A stretch of 64,000 nucleotides of DNA from Piezodorus guildinii (Eukaryota > Arthropoda > Insecta > Hemiptera > Pentatomidae): the NCBI GenBank assembly GCA_023052935.1, contig CM041295.1, forward strand, positions 163,914,366 to 163,978,365, written 5' to 3'. Numbering within the stretch: the first letter of the stretch is position 1; every line of letters begins with the position of its first letter. The translations under genes were made by a program, and so were the position numbers. Positions 45,440 through 56,758 of the stretch are shown piece after piece. The notes beneath the pieces are model-generated. The model saw only the letters and a program-made list of their open reading frames with translations. It did no database searches and had not been told where the DNA came from.

Positions 45440-47060
45440 CAAGGGGGAACATGGTAACATTTATTGAGAAAAATAAAAATTATAAAAATAAAACATCTAA
45501 AAGTAAAATAAGCTACTAGAATATATATATTTTTTTATTCGTTGTTCAGGTTCTACTTGTCTTGAAACGTAATACCTTAAATTTTGAGGGGGAGGATACA
45601 TTTTTTTTTTGGTCGATTATAAAAGTTCATTATTGAATATAAAATACCAAAAGCATTTATACTAGACTATATCCTTCTTTTTTTTTTCTTTTTATACTTA
45701 TTCAAATAAACATTCCTGATTCCAGAACACTTTTAACTTTTTCTCTATCTTCAATAATATCAGGGTTTTGGGGGAATAACATCTATTATAATTTCTGAAT
45801 TGACCATATAGATCAATTTTTTTTTTTTTTTGTTGATCGCAGTTTACTAATTCTAAAACTCTTTGGATATATTTCTTTATCTTGAGAAATGACTGAGTTA
45901 TGGGCGTAAATTTTCAAGTTTTTTTCTGTATTATAAGTAATCGCGGTGTACCAATTCTCAACTCTATAGAATATTTTTCTATCTTCCAAAATAACGAAGT
46001 TTTAAGCGTAAAAACAGGGTGTCTCATAAATGACTCGCCATATTGTGAAAGCAAATACTACACCTTTTGTGGAACAAAAAAGTTCATATTTCCCATAGTG
46101 AGATTTTCAACCGTTGGAGGGAAAATCAAATTTTGTGTTCTTTGGTATTATTCATGGTTTTCATCAGAAATACAAAATATATCTCCTTGATGTGCTACAC
46201 ACAGAAAAATAAGTGGTACCAAATGAAAGAAATGAAAATTTCCCAGAAGGCCTAAGAAGTCAAACCCTCGAAATAAGCAAGTAAGTGTCACACAACGTCA
46301 TGCAGTGAATTAAATTTCAATATTTCTAAGAATATTCGGTCATTTCAAGGAACTATTAATCTTCTATCTTTAGGTTTTAGAATTTCTGGATCTCAGAAAA
46401 ACTTTATAATTTGATTAGCTTTAAAATGGAGCAAAACAAACCTACCTTCATAGGCCAATCAAGGATGCGAGGAGATAAAAATTTAAAAAAAAATAGACAA
46501 AAGGAAAATTGGCTTATAAATGTCTGGTCATATTGTGGAAACCGAAACGAGACCTCAAGAGAAAGAAATAATGTTATATGGCCCATAGCCTGTTGTCAAT
46601 GGTTTCGGAGGAAAATCAAATTTTGAGATTCTTGCTTTTATCTATGGTTTTCATTAGACAACAATTATCTCAAAATTTGATCCTAAGACTATTCTAGTTT
46701 TTCTATATTCTCAAAAATAACTGAGTTATTTAATTAAATAATTTTTAATCGACCGCCATTTTAAAACTAATCGGCTGATATCAACGTCCAAGTGCTAGGG
46801 TCAACGTCGGAGGCCCTGGTATTTTTTTTGTCAAACGAAAATTTGGTACAGTAGTTTCGAATAAAAGCCCCGGACGGCGTAAGGCGGACGTACAGATTTT
46901 TTTGTATTCATTATTTATGGTTCTATGTATACTGAAACGGAAGACCTCAAATTTTGAGGGGGTTATTTTTTCTCTGTCGACAAAGGTTCATTATTGAAAA
47001 TAATAATAAAATAAAAAGTAAAATAAGGTACTAGAATAAAAGGTGTAATTGAAAACTGTT
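45440..47060. repeat. degenerate repeat block of unknown family
   Basis: Segments recur with divergence: TTAAATTTTGAGGGGGAGG at about 45580 and TCAAATTTTGAGGGGGTTA at about 46950, each followed by TTCATTATTGAA; TGTCTCATAAATGACTCGCC at about 46020 and GGCTTATAAATGTCTGGTC at about 46512, each with a nearby GGAAAATCAAATTTT; and three to four units of a roughly 110-base pattern (TCTATCTTCNAAAATNAC-GAGTT) between 45715 and 46730. No coding sequence. Probably an old, rearranged element. Confidence 0.45.
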
Positions 47061-47403
47061 TTTGCTTAAATACCATCTGATTAATTTTCAAATATACCAG
47101 TATATAGACAATGTTCAGACAAGGTATCTTATATCCTTTATAGACCCTTGTCAGTACCGTTCTAGAAATTTTTTTTTTTTTCTAAAACCGTTGCGATACT
47201 ATTAATCTGAAGGCTTTCGCTTCATAATGTTAAAGAATTGAGGTTTTTTTTTTTTTTTTTGTTTTTTTTTAAGTATAACTATAAAAGTTATCAATTATAT
47301 ATCTATTTAAAAATTCTTATCTAGGTTTATAATTTTCGATGCTACAAAATACAATGTTTTGTGTATCACTGAATAAATGTTTTATTTTCTACAATGTTGT
47401 CCC

Positions 47404-47442
<39 letters not shown>

Positions 47443-47558
47443 TCTAAACAATTTTTTTTTACAATGACTGTTGATAATTACACACTTAGGTTCATATCCG
47501 TTATTTGAATTGTAATTTATATTTTTCTAGGTAAATAATATATTGTTTTGTGATTATG

Positions 47559-48924
47559 CTAGTGAACTAGCTCCTGCTTCGCACTGGTGCAATTTAAATG
47601 AGGGGTCATTTATTTTTAAAAAGGCTCTGTACAACTGATTTAGAGTCTATCGCTTTGGGCTAAAACTCCCATTATTCATCGTCACGAAAAGCGCAATAAG
47701 CTAGGAAATATGACCATTTTATTATTTATATTCATTATTGTATTTAATTACAACTTACCATTTATTTTAACAAGTTAATTACAATATGGTACGCAATATT
47801 GTTTGTAAATCTGGCGTACTGAATGAAAGACTACGACTTGTACGATTCTGTACGAAGGTGGCAACATTGAACTATCTAAACCTCCCTCTTTACCAATAAC
47901 TGTGTTCATAAGTTTATGAGCTTACAACAAATTTATGTATTTTGTACGTTTATTTTTTTACGGTTGTCAAGGTATGGTTATTAATAGCGTGAGATAGGTC
48001 ACAGAAGGTCTGAACTATAAGGAAGAAAGTATTATGGAGACTGGTGTACGCCGTGGCTAAAACACATACCGCAGCACCAGGTATGAGTTTCCCTGCAAGG
48101 TAAGGGGCGAGCCCGCACCTACCAATTAGCACAAGGGACTGGTTAGGAGGGAATGCCCCGTGAGGTAGAAGCTCAATAGCTGCGGATAAGAATCCTTATA
48201 GGTGCACATGGGTAAAGGTCATGCGCCCCACCCTTAGAGGTGGATAGAGAAGATGAAGGAGATAAGATAGATAAAGAATGTTAATTAGATAAACCTCATA
48301 TAGGACAGGGAGACAAAGATACTCTGACCCAGGGAGATACCACTTGGCCCAAGTAGGAAGGTGATTTTAAAATCTGAGCATATGCTAACTGTACTAATAA
48401 AGCAATGTATATTAATGTTAGTGAGAACTTTTCTACCTGACTAGTGTCTTGGCCCTAGATCAAATTACCTTGAATGGTTTATTTATTCTCATAAATAAGT
48501 AACATAAACAATGATATTTACAATGGCTTTCAACAAGTCACAATGTAACAATATCATTAAATAATCCATCTTCTTATATTCGGGCGAGACTTAGTGGTCA
48601 TCGCTAGCGGTATCTAGGTGCGAGCGCGCGAAGCAACCGCTACAGCATATTAACTTTTCTAAAATATTGCGCTTTCCAACGGTATATTATACATCTATAT
48701 TATTACTCATGTTTCAGGAATACATTTTTGATAACTTGGTTACAGAAAATTTATCTTTCCCTCCTAAAAAAAAGCTAATTCCAATGTATTTTACTTATAA
48801 ACGTTCAGGAAAGAAAGATCTAAATGATAGTAAAACTGTATCAAAATCCGTCAAGTGGTTTAGAAGAATTTCGCGGAAACCAAGAATCACAGTTTCATTA
48901 TATATATATATATATATATATATA
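47559..48924 (-). mobile_element. Helitron-like copy, head-to-tail with the next one
   Basis: The minus strand starts in the (TA)n at 48899-48924, continues AACTGTGATTCTTGGTTTCCGCG, and ends at GCACCAGTGCGAAGCAGGAG (hairpin) with CTAG at about 47559-47562. It contains a 0.7-kb foreign insert (47959-48644). Internal sequence follows the copy at 26993-28070. No coding region. Confidence 0.6.
47959..48644 (-). repeat. solo-LTR candidate inside the Helitron-like copy
   Basis: It breaks a segment that is continuous in the sister Helitron copies. The minus strand starts TGTAGCGGTTGCTTCG, close to the TGTAACGGTTGC start of the CsRn1 LTR, and ends CAACCGTA. GC-rich patches contrast with the host element. 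No target duplication could be set, and no coding region. Confidence 0.35.
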
Positions 48925-50100
48925 CTAAGTGGGCCCACACCTGCTTCGCACTGGTGTAATTTGAATGAGGGGTCAGTTATGTTTAAAAAGACTCTGTCCA
49001 ACCGATTTAGAGTCTGTCGCTTTGGGCTAAAACTCCATCATTCATCGTAACGAAAAGTACAATTAGCCAAAAAACATGTTTATTTTATATGTATATTCAT
49101 TATTATAATAAATCATTGGCAGAAATAAAAAACATAAATCAAAATTAGTTAAGTTCATTTGCTTGTCATTTTAATGTGAAGTACCGTGTATTGGATGTTT
49201 TATCCTCCACAGTGGAGTACGGAATATACTGCACGGGAGCCTTTCTCTACATGGAACAGGCTTTTGATAGAGTTTGGCATACCACAAGCACCAGGGCTGC
49301 TTTACAAACTCCGTAAATTCCTCTCCCCGACATATTTCCTAATAGTCCGTTCCTACCTTACAGATAGAACCTTTAAAGATAGTCATAATCTCTCTTACTC
49401 ATCAGTATTCACTAAGTCAGCTGGTGTTCCTCAAGGTAGTAATCTAGGCCCAATCCTCAACACGGTGTATACAGCTGATATTCATATCCATCCAAGCATA
49501 GTTCTTATTACTTACGCTGATGACACATGTGTGTTATCCGTAAATAGCAATCCTGTAGCTGCATCCCAAATCCTACAGAACCATATATCTGTCATTGAAG
49601 GATAGTGACAAAACTGGAGAATTAAAATCAATCCCATCAAATCACATTTACTCTACATCGTGAACCAATAACTTCCTGCCCTACTGTATCCTTTAATAAT
49701 ACCCCAACAACAAAAGACAAAAGTCTTAATTGGAATTCTTATACATTTCACAAGACTATTTCACGCTTATATTTGTAATTTTAGTCCTTTTACTTGTTGT
49801 ATATATTGTATATACAGTTGCAAAAATCAATAAAATATATTCTAAAAAAAAGTGAAGTACAGATAAAGGGAAATTTAATTTTACTATTTAAAGAAAACTT
49901 GATTGCTATGTATGTATTAAAAAACTACAGAAATAACAACAATCCTATTTTATTCGGTTTATTTCTATTTTATATTTCAAATAAACTATTTCATTACATT
50001 TTTAAAGTTAATTATAATTTTAATAGGTATGTCTTCTTAATTTTTTTATTGTCAAATATAGCATATAAGTTGTAATCAAGATCATCAAAAAAGTAATAGA
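48925..50100 (-). mobile_element. Helitron-like copy, 5' truncated
   Basis: The 3' end hairpin ACACCAGTGCGAAGCAGGTG then GTGGGCCCACTTAG ends exactly where the next copy's (TA)n starts. The body runs right through 49141-49184, resumes at 49852 after a Jockey insertion, and fades by about 50100. Confidence 0.6.
49185..49851 (+). mobile_element. Jockey-clade LINE, 5' truncated, 9-bp target duplication
   Basis: RT segment: EQAFDRVWH (about 49253, split frame), GLLYKLRKFLSPTYFLIVRS, YLTDRTFKDS, SAGVPQGSNLGPILNTVYTA, YADDTCVLS and WRIKINPIKS. Tail TTGTTGTATATATTGTATATAC...poly-A. GTGAAGTAC flanks at 49176-49184 and 49852-49860. The RT YADD is intact but frames are broken. It inserted into the Helitron-like copy. 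Confidence 0.85.
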
Positions 50101-53100
50101 TTTATATATAAAAGATATGATTACTAGCACCTCCCCATTACACCCATGTCAACTAGTCAAGGTTCAAAAATCAACAGTATTTTGTTTAAAAAAGATAGAA
50201 AATACAATGAACAATAAAGAAATACCACTTTGTACATTTCGGTTTTGAAATCATAGGTTATGCTGATGAACTGGTAATAATTATGAGAGGCAAACATGAA
50301 ATGATATTAAAGCAGTGCGTAAAAAAGCCTGAAGAATTGCTTGGAAATTTTTACACACTTACAAAATTTTGATCTTCACAAGGAAAAATGAATCTTGATT
50401 TGGACTCATTTACCGTAGAAAAAAAAATTGAGGAAGAGAACGAGTTGAATGTGGAATTACCAAATTAACAACAGAATCATTTTGTAACATAAAATTTTTA
50501 TTTCAATATATTTTATTGCAACATTAAATTTGATTGTTCACTGCATGCCAACCAATTAACCTGCCAAGGCCTGAAAAGTGCATCTTGCAGTATCGTGATT
50601 TAAACAATGCCAGGAAACAAAACACATCCCTGTAAAATAGCTGCAATTCGATAAACCCAATTAGGTATATCTTCTTAATTAATACTGTAACATAGTACTA
50701 CAACATAAGAATGAAACAAGGGACTTGTGTTAAAAAACAATGAAGGGATCTGCCAGGAAACTGAATTGCCAATTTGAGAACAACCCAGTCTTAGAGAAAA
50801 CAGCTCTATCATTATTTCAAACTATATGTTATCAAACTATAAAAAACTAACGTCAGTGCAATTTAATGGAAATTTAAGTAATAAATTTCTGTATAAAAGG
50901 AAAGAGAATATAAACTACAGCCAAAGAAAAATGTCATGATGGACTGACAATAAAATGAATAATGCTTTATGGAAAATTGTATGTGTAAATAATGTATGTG
51001 ATAAAGATGGCTTATTTTTTATTTATTATTACATCGCTTAAATATTAATTATTTAAGCAGGACATCACACTTTCCATTGACCCTTAACTTACTGAACTAA
51101 TGGAAGCAACCATCATGATGTACAAATCTATTTGTCACTAAACCTGGTTTATGACATTTTTCATTTTGTATTTATAGCTTTAATTAGTCTGTTTAAAGTT
51201 GTATTTCAGTATTATTAAGAACTGATTTTCCATGTTTTATTTTCTATCTTGTATCATTTTAATGTGTAATGGAACACATTATTATATTATTCTATAATAA
51301 TCCATGAAAAATGAGTAATAATTATATTTCTTTACAAAAATATTATTCATGTACTAGAATAAAGGAGATAAATATGACAGTATGATAAACTATAAATAAA
51401 CATTTATATTTATATTTCCACATATACATTAAGAAAAAAAATAAAGAACATCATATCACATATATGTAAAATAATCATCACAAAATTTTTATAACATATA
51501 TACATTAATAAATACTTTTAAACAAGAATTTAAGTACAACTTTATAGATCTCCATAAAACCAAAATTTATTGTAACTATATATTTCTGAAATATAACAAC
51601 AATGTGAATTATATTGAAAACAAATCTTTGCTATTAACATTAATTCAAATTATAGACAACTTCAGGAGATTACTAATTAACCATTTTTACAGACAGATTG
51701 TTAACAGGAAGCTCAGCCCACTGTTGTAGGATGAAACAATTATTAAATGTAAGTAATCTACTATAAATAGGAACCAATCAGGTGTTTAGCATATTTTTTA
51801 TTTTTTTTTTTTGTCTCCTTGGTCATCAGGAGTCTATTTCTTAAGATACAGTGAATAGATAATATTTTTGCTAGATAACAGTTCCAATATTATTCAAAGT
51901 TTTATATTATTTGTACACACAATATTAATGTATGCTTGATAATAAATTCACATGTAATATTAATTTTTAATAAACATAACCTTATTAATTAGTGATTCAA
52001 GAACGATCATATATAAATGATCAAGATTATAACTTAGTGTATAAATTTCAAGTGTCTGTCAGAATGTGTACAATTTTGGGCCATATACTGTTTTATGATC
52101 TATGAGTGTTGCTTCTTATATACATATATACATATAGAAATGCTTATGAAATTTAAATGGTATATTTTAACTTTATGGAATTTTATATTAGTACAATATT
52201 AAAGGGTTTTGTTCAAATGTTGATTTTATTTGTTGCTTAAACATTTCCAACGTCTATAATAATTAATAATTGTAAATTAACACAAGCAAATAATAAAACT
52301 TCTCTCATTAGGTGTTGCAATTTATAAGTTCTATATTTTTATTCTTGAAACATTATTATTATCAACATATTTTTTTACATAACCATAAATATTTTAAAAG
52401 AAATAAAATAATTTAAGGTACATTAAAATGTGAGACAGTTTTAAAGTAAGGATAAGATTTATTAAAATCCCTAACTGGTTCAAATGCAGTTGTATAAAAC
52501 AATATCTACATGAATATAAGTCATTTAACCAAGCTAAAATAAAAACGGTACCTATCTTTTTATAACATTATGCCTTCTGAAGTTTATGTGTAATAAATTA
52601 GCCATTAAGATATAACAGAACTAAGTTTAGGGTGAGACCTAGTATGATTATGATTTCCTTAATATTCTGAAACTACACAAAAATAAATGCAATATATTTG
52701 CTAACTATTTATGGAAGCTTTCTTTTTCAGAATTTGCAGTGCTTTACTTTAAGAAGGAATAGAATCATTCTTTTATTAAAGGGTGGATGCTAAAAAGTCA
52801 ATCTCTTAGAAATCATAACAAAACATTTAACGACACAGCCATGAAGAACATATAGGTATAAGTTCTGTCATGAAAAAGGCATAAACTAATAAAAAGTAAT
52901 TCATTAGCAAATAAAATGTATTTTGAATTTTGTATTAGAAAAAAAAAATCATATTTCTTGAATCTTCTTCTTGAGTAATTGAACTTTTTTATAATATGTT
53001 ATCTATGCATTTATTCTGACTATCTTATTTATTTAAAAATAGGAATATCTGTGATGAAAGCATTGGTTTAAACAATTTTTCAACACCAGAACTAGCAAAG

Positions 53101-53928
53101 TTTCAAGAATAAAGTTAATGATTTTTTGAAAAAAATTAAACAAAAAAACTAAAGAAAATGTTGCAATTATAAAGAACCAAAAATTTTGTGAAATTAATAA
53201 ATTTTTGCTTGCTTTAATTAATAACAAACCGTGGACCACAATTAAATTTAAACCCTAACTTAGAGATCTTCAGGATTGAAACTTAAAATATGTTAAATAA
53301 TAACTCAATATCATATTATGATATGATTAATATCAAAAAATGAAATAGCACACACATTTATGCACTCATCATTTTGAAGTATACAAAATTGTCTCACAAA
53401 AATCTTAGTATAAATGATGGATTTGATCAATTGTCTTTTTACAATATAATACACCGATTACATACAAAAACCAAAAAAACAAAACAAAAAAAACTAGAAG
53501 TAAATGTAATTAAATAAATAACAATAAATATAAATATACAAATTTAACCTAAATAAAATATAAATACATTTAAAACAGGAATTAAATTCAATGCAATTGA
53601 CTGATATTATTTGTGCTCTTTAAAATAAGTTTTTTTTTTAGACTAAGGAAATGTTTTTGAACTAATTCTTAGTATAAGCTTCACCATTCAGACATAAAAA
53701 GCTACTTTTATATACATGTGATAATGTTTTATTTTACACATAATATATTACCCTTATATTAAATGGAAACCAAAACAAATAAACAGAAATAAGTAACTTA
53801 AAACTGTTCCATAATTAAGTTCTATGATTTCATTGAATGGCACTAAATAACAATCTACTGTCCTTTTTACTTTTTGTTAATTTTTCAAATTTTTAATTTT
53901 TTTTTTTAAATTTATTCTTTTTTATATG

Positions 53929-53964
<36 letters not shown>

Positions 53965-54260
53965 TTGTGAACATAAAAAAAATATATATATATATTATTA
54001 CTGAAATTATTACAGAATGACATTTATTATATATACATATTGTCACCTGTAAAACATTGAAAAAATATAATACAAAAATTTTAATACAGTTGAAATTCTA
54101 TTTTTAATATTATGTTAAAATTAACTAGAAACACTAAATTTTAAGTTTTTCCAGACAGTCACTAGTAAAAAAAGGAACCAAAATTTTATGTTATTGTTCA
54201 GTTTCCAGTTAATTTGAAACACTTTATGAGTCAAAGTATTATTGATAAGCAACATAAAAA
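50100..54260. other. AT-rich DNA, no gene recognised; probably includes vrille 3' UTR
   Basis: No coding or transposon similarity was recognised. A poly-A stretch at 53932-53960 and T-runs occur. The part nearest 54500 is expected to be vrille 3' UTR; the poly-A site was not fixed. Confidence 0.4.
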
Positions 54261-54261
54261 A

Positions 54262-54264
54262 AAT

Positions 54265-54295
<31 letters not shown>

Positions 54296-54301
54296 TATTA
54301 T

Positions 54302-54360
<59 letters not shown>

Positions 54361-54440
54361 GTATACACATACATACATATATATATAAACATATACACAT
54401 ACACTCACTACACACACACATATACATACATACATAAATA
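54262..54440. repeat. (TA)n/(CA)n microsatellite downstream of vrille
   Basis: TA repeats from 54264 to about 54355, then TACA/CACA mixture to 54435. About 60 bases from the vrille stop, so probably within its 3' UTR. Confidence 0.9.
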
Positions 54441-54502
54441 CTGTACAATTTAAATCAGAATAGAGCTTTTTAACTCATCTCTCTGATATTATACACATTA
54501 TT

Positions 54503-55777
54503 TTAATTAATAGTCAAGTTGTGAGTTTTTTTTCGAGAGAGCATACTCTTCAGGCTTGCAACTTCGGATGCTAGTCGAGCGACCTCAGATTTCAAATGGG
54601 TATCATCATCTTCATTTTCAATTATATCATGAGTAATAGGAGATGTAGGAGTAACATGCTGCTCATTTGTTATATTATGAGCTGGCATAATCCACTCGGC
54701 TCCCAGTGAAATTCCAGAATCTCGTTCATCACTACTTCCTTCTCCATCCCATGGAGGACTTGCACGAGATGGTGGCTCTTGTTTGATATTATGGAGAGAA
54801 AGTAATGCAGTAGCTGCAACATCTTTGTCACCAAGATGACTCTTGTGTCGAAGTTTGTGAGGCAGGCTATTGTTGTTGGAAGTTAGAGGGACCTCTCCAC
54901 TTCCAGATGCAAGAGGAATTTCATAAGGGGAATCATTAGGACGACTTCTGCTTAAATTTAGCACACTGTTTCCAGCGGCTTCTAATACAGGAGGATTAAG
55001 TGGTGGTAAGACTGGAGTGAATGGGAATGGGTACCTGTCATTTTCTTGAAAAGTGTCTGTTTCAGTATATACCTGATGAATGGGTACAATAGGTGGGGAT
55101 GGTCCTGTGTTTGCAGTTCGATGTATAACAGGTGTAGGTATAGGTACAGAACTTTGTGGATACATAATTGGTGGAGTCAGGGCATTAGTACTTAATTTTG
55201 CTCGCTTAGTAATACTTAATACTTGATCATTTGTAGGTAATGTTGCCATCACCTGTTCAACATTTACAACTGCTTCACCACTGATACCATATTTGTCTTT
55301 TATTGCTGCTAACTGGGCTTTTAAGAAATGATTTTCTTTGCTCAGTTCCACCACTCTTTGTTCAAGAATCATGTCGTTGTAACGACGTTTTTCTCGAGAT
55401 CTTTTCGCAGCTTCATTATTTCTTCTTCTTCTATCCCAATAACTTTCATCTTTTTTGTTATCAGGAATGAATTCCCGTTGTTTTCGCTGTGAAAATAAAT
55501 CTTTTCTCTGCAAATGGCTGCTAACATCGAACCCAGGAGGATAATTTTCACCCATGTTAGTAGTCTCAGGACTTGAAGTCATATCTCCATCACGAGGTAT
55601 TGAACCAAGGTCCATATTCTGTTCAATGACAAAATATCCAGAAGTTGGAGTACAATTTATGTTTCCATTATTTACCACAGCACTGTTGTTATTGTTTGGA
55701 GTGCTGGAAGCATGAAGTGGAGTTTCCCCATTAGCAGGGGAACTATTTTGGCGTTCTACGAACTCTGCCACCATCAT
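54503..55777 (-). CDS. vri: vrille / NFIL3-like bZIP transcription repressor
   Basis: A 424-residue protein in one coding exon. The basic region NNEAAKRSREKRRYND lies at about residues 120-135, preceded by the family-typical REFIPDNKKDESYWDRRRR and followed by a leucine zipper (EQRVVELSKENHFLKAQL). After it come KYGISGEAVVNVEQV and SITKRAKL, characteristic of insect vrille. Vrille represses transcription at D-box-type sites and in flies forms one arm of the circadian clock. The rest is P/S/N-rich with a possible sumoylation motif (IKQE) and a C-terminal heptad segment (LKSEVARLASEVASLKSML). The ATG at 55775-55777 is 16 bases inside a splice acceptor (tttcag| before 55793), so the start follows a non-coding leader exon upstream. 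The stop is at 54503-54505. A vertebrate-style NFIL3 name is possible; the bZIP-flanking motifs favour vrille. Confidence 0.92.
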   Translation of the reverse strand: MMVAEFVERQNSSPANGETPLHASSTPNNNNSAVVNNGNINCTPTSGYFVIEQNMDLGSIPRDGDMTSSPETTNMGENYPPGFDVSSHLQRKDLFSQRKQREFIPDNKKDESYWDRRRRNNEAAKRSREKRRYNDMILEQRVVELSKENHFLKAQLAAIKDKYGISGEAVVNVEQVMATLPTNDQVLSITKRAKLSTNALTPPIMYPQSSVPIPTPVIHRTANTGPSPPIVPIHQVYTETDTFQENDRYPFPFTPVLPPLNPPVLEAAGNSVLNLSRSRPNDSPYEIPLASGSGEVPLTSNNNSLPHKLRHKSHLGDKDVAATALLSLHNIKQEPPSRASPPWDGEGSSDERDSGISLGAEWIMPAHNITNEQHVTPTSPITHDIIENEDDDTHLKSEVARLASEVASLKSMLSRKKTHNLTIN

Positions 55778-55793
55778 CTGGGAAAAGTGAGAC
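55778..55793 (-). other. vri: vrille 5' UTR piece and splice acceptor
   Basis: Minus-strand sequence tttgtttcag|GTCTCACTTTTCCCAG precedes the ATG. A polypyrimidine tract and AG mark a 3' splice site, so an untranslated first exon lies at higher coordinates; it was not located with confidence. Confidence 0.7.
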
Positions 55794-56174
55794 CTGAAAC
55801 AAATAAGAAAAGACATTAATATAAAACTTATTACCAATAAAAATTAAATCATACAATATAAAATCTACATATTTAATATATTAATATAAAATCTGTTAAC
55901 AGTTCATAAAAAATAAATTTAATATTTTAGTTTAGTTGCAAATAGTTAAATCAATTCAACATGAAAATAAGAAGAAGATTGTTCACATTATTTCATAAAG
56001 AAATATAGAATGGCACAAAATAATTTTATGGATTTTCATACATCATTCATGTTAATTAATTAGGCAAATATTAAAGATTAAAACATTAAAATTTTCAAAA
56101 TGCTTATGATTCTAAGGAAAAATTTCTAAGAAAGGTGGAATATATCCGTATTGATTTTTATTTTAATTGTTTAC

Positions 56175-56264
<90 letters not shown>

Positions 56265-56697
56265 TGGAATCACTATCAATTTCATGTTAGAAGACATAAT
56301 TTACATAAAATTTCAAAATTTTAAAAGTTCTATTCCAGGATACATATACTTAAACATACCTGAATTAGCTGAATCGATTCTTAACAAACTATTTTAGCAA
56401 TTTAACTTATAATGTAGGTTTTTAATTATAATTAATATAAAGAAAATAAAAATTAAATTTGACAGAAAAAAATTACAAAATATACCTTGTTTATTAACGA
56501 TCATGAAATGTACCTAAAATCTTTTTAAATAAAAAAATATGAATTAAAAAAAAAAATATATATATTATTATATATATATATATATATATATATGTATTTA
56601 TGGAAGAGAAGGAAGTCGAGGAAGCAAACCTGAACATGATATTCGCGTGGTCTTCAAGGCCTTTTCGCGCCCCAAAAAAAAAAAATAAAAAAAAAAT

Positions 56698-56758
<61 letters not shown>

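Noticed and set aside
45900..46190. 96-codon frame rich in F, I, S, C
   Set aside because: Lies in the degenerate repeat block and repeats with it; no protein similarity recognised.
48090..48220. rRNA or structural RNA in the GC-rich patch
   Set aside because: No match to rRNA core sequences I know; better explained as part of an LTR-like insert.
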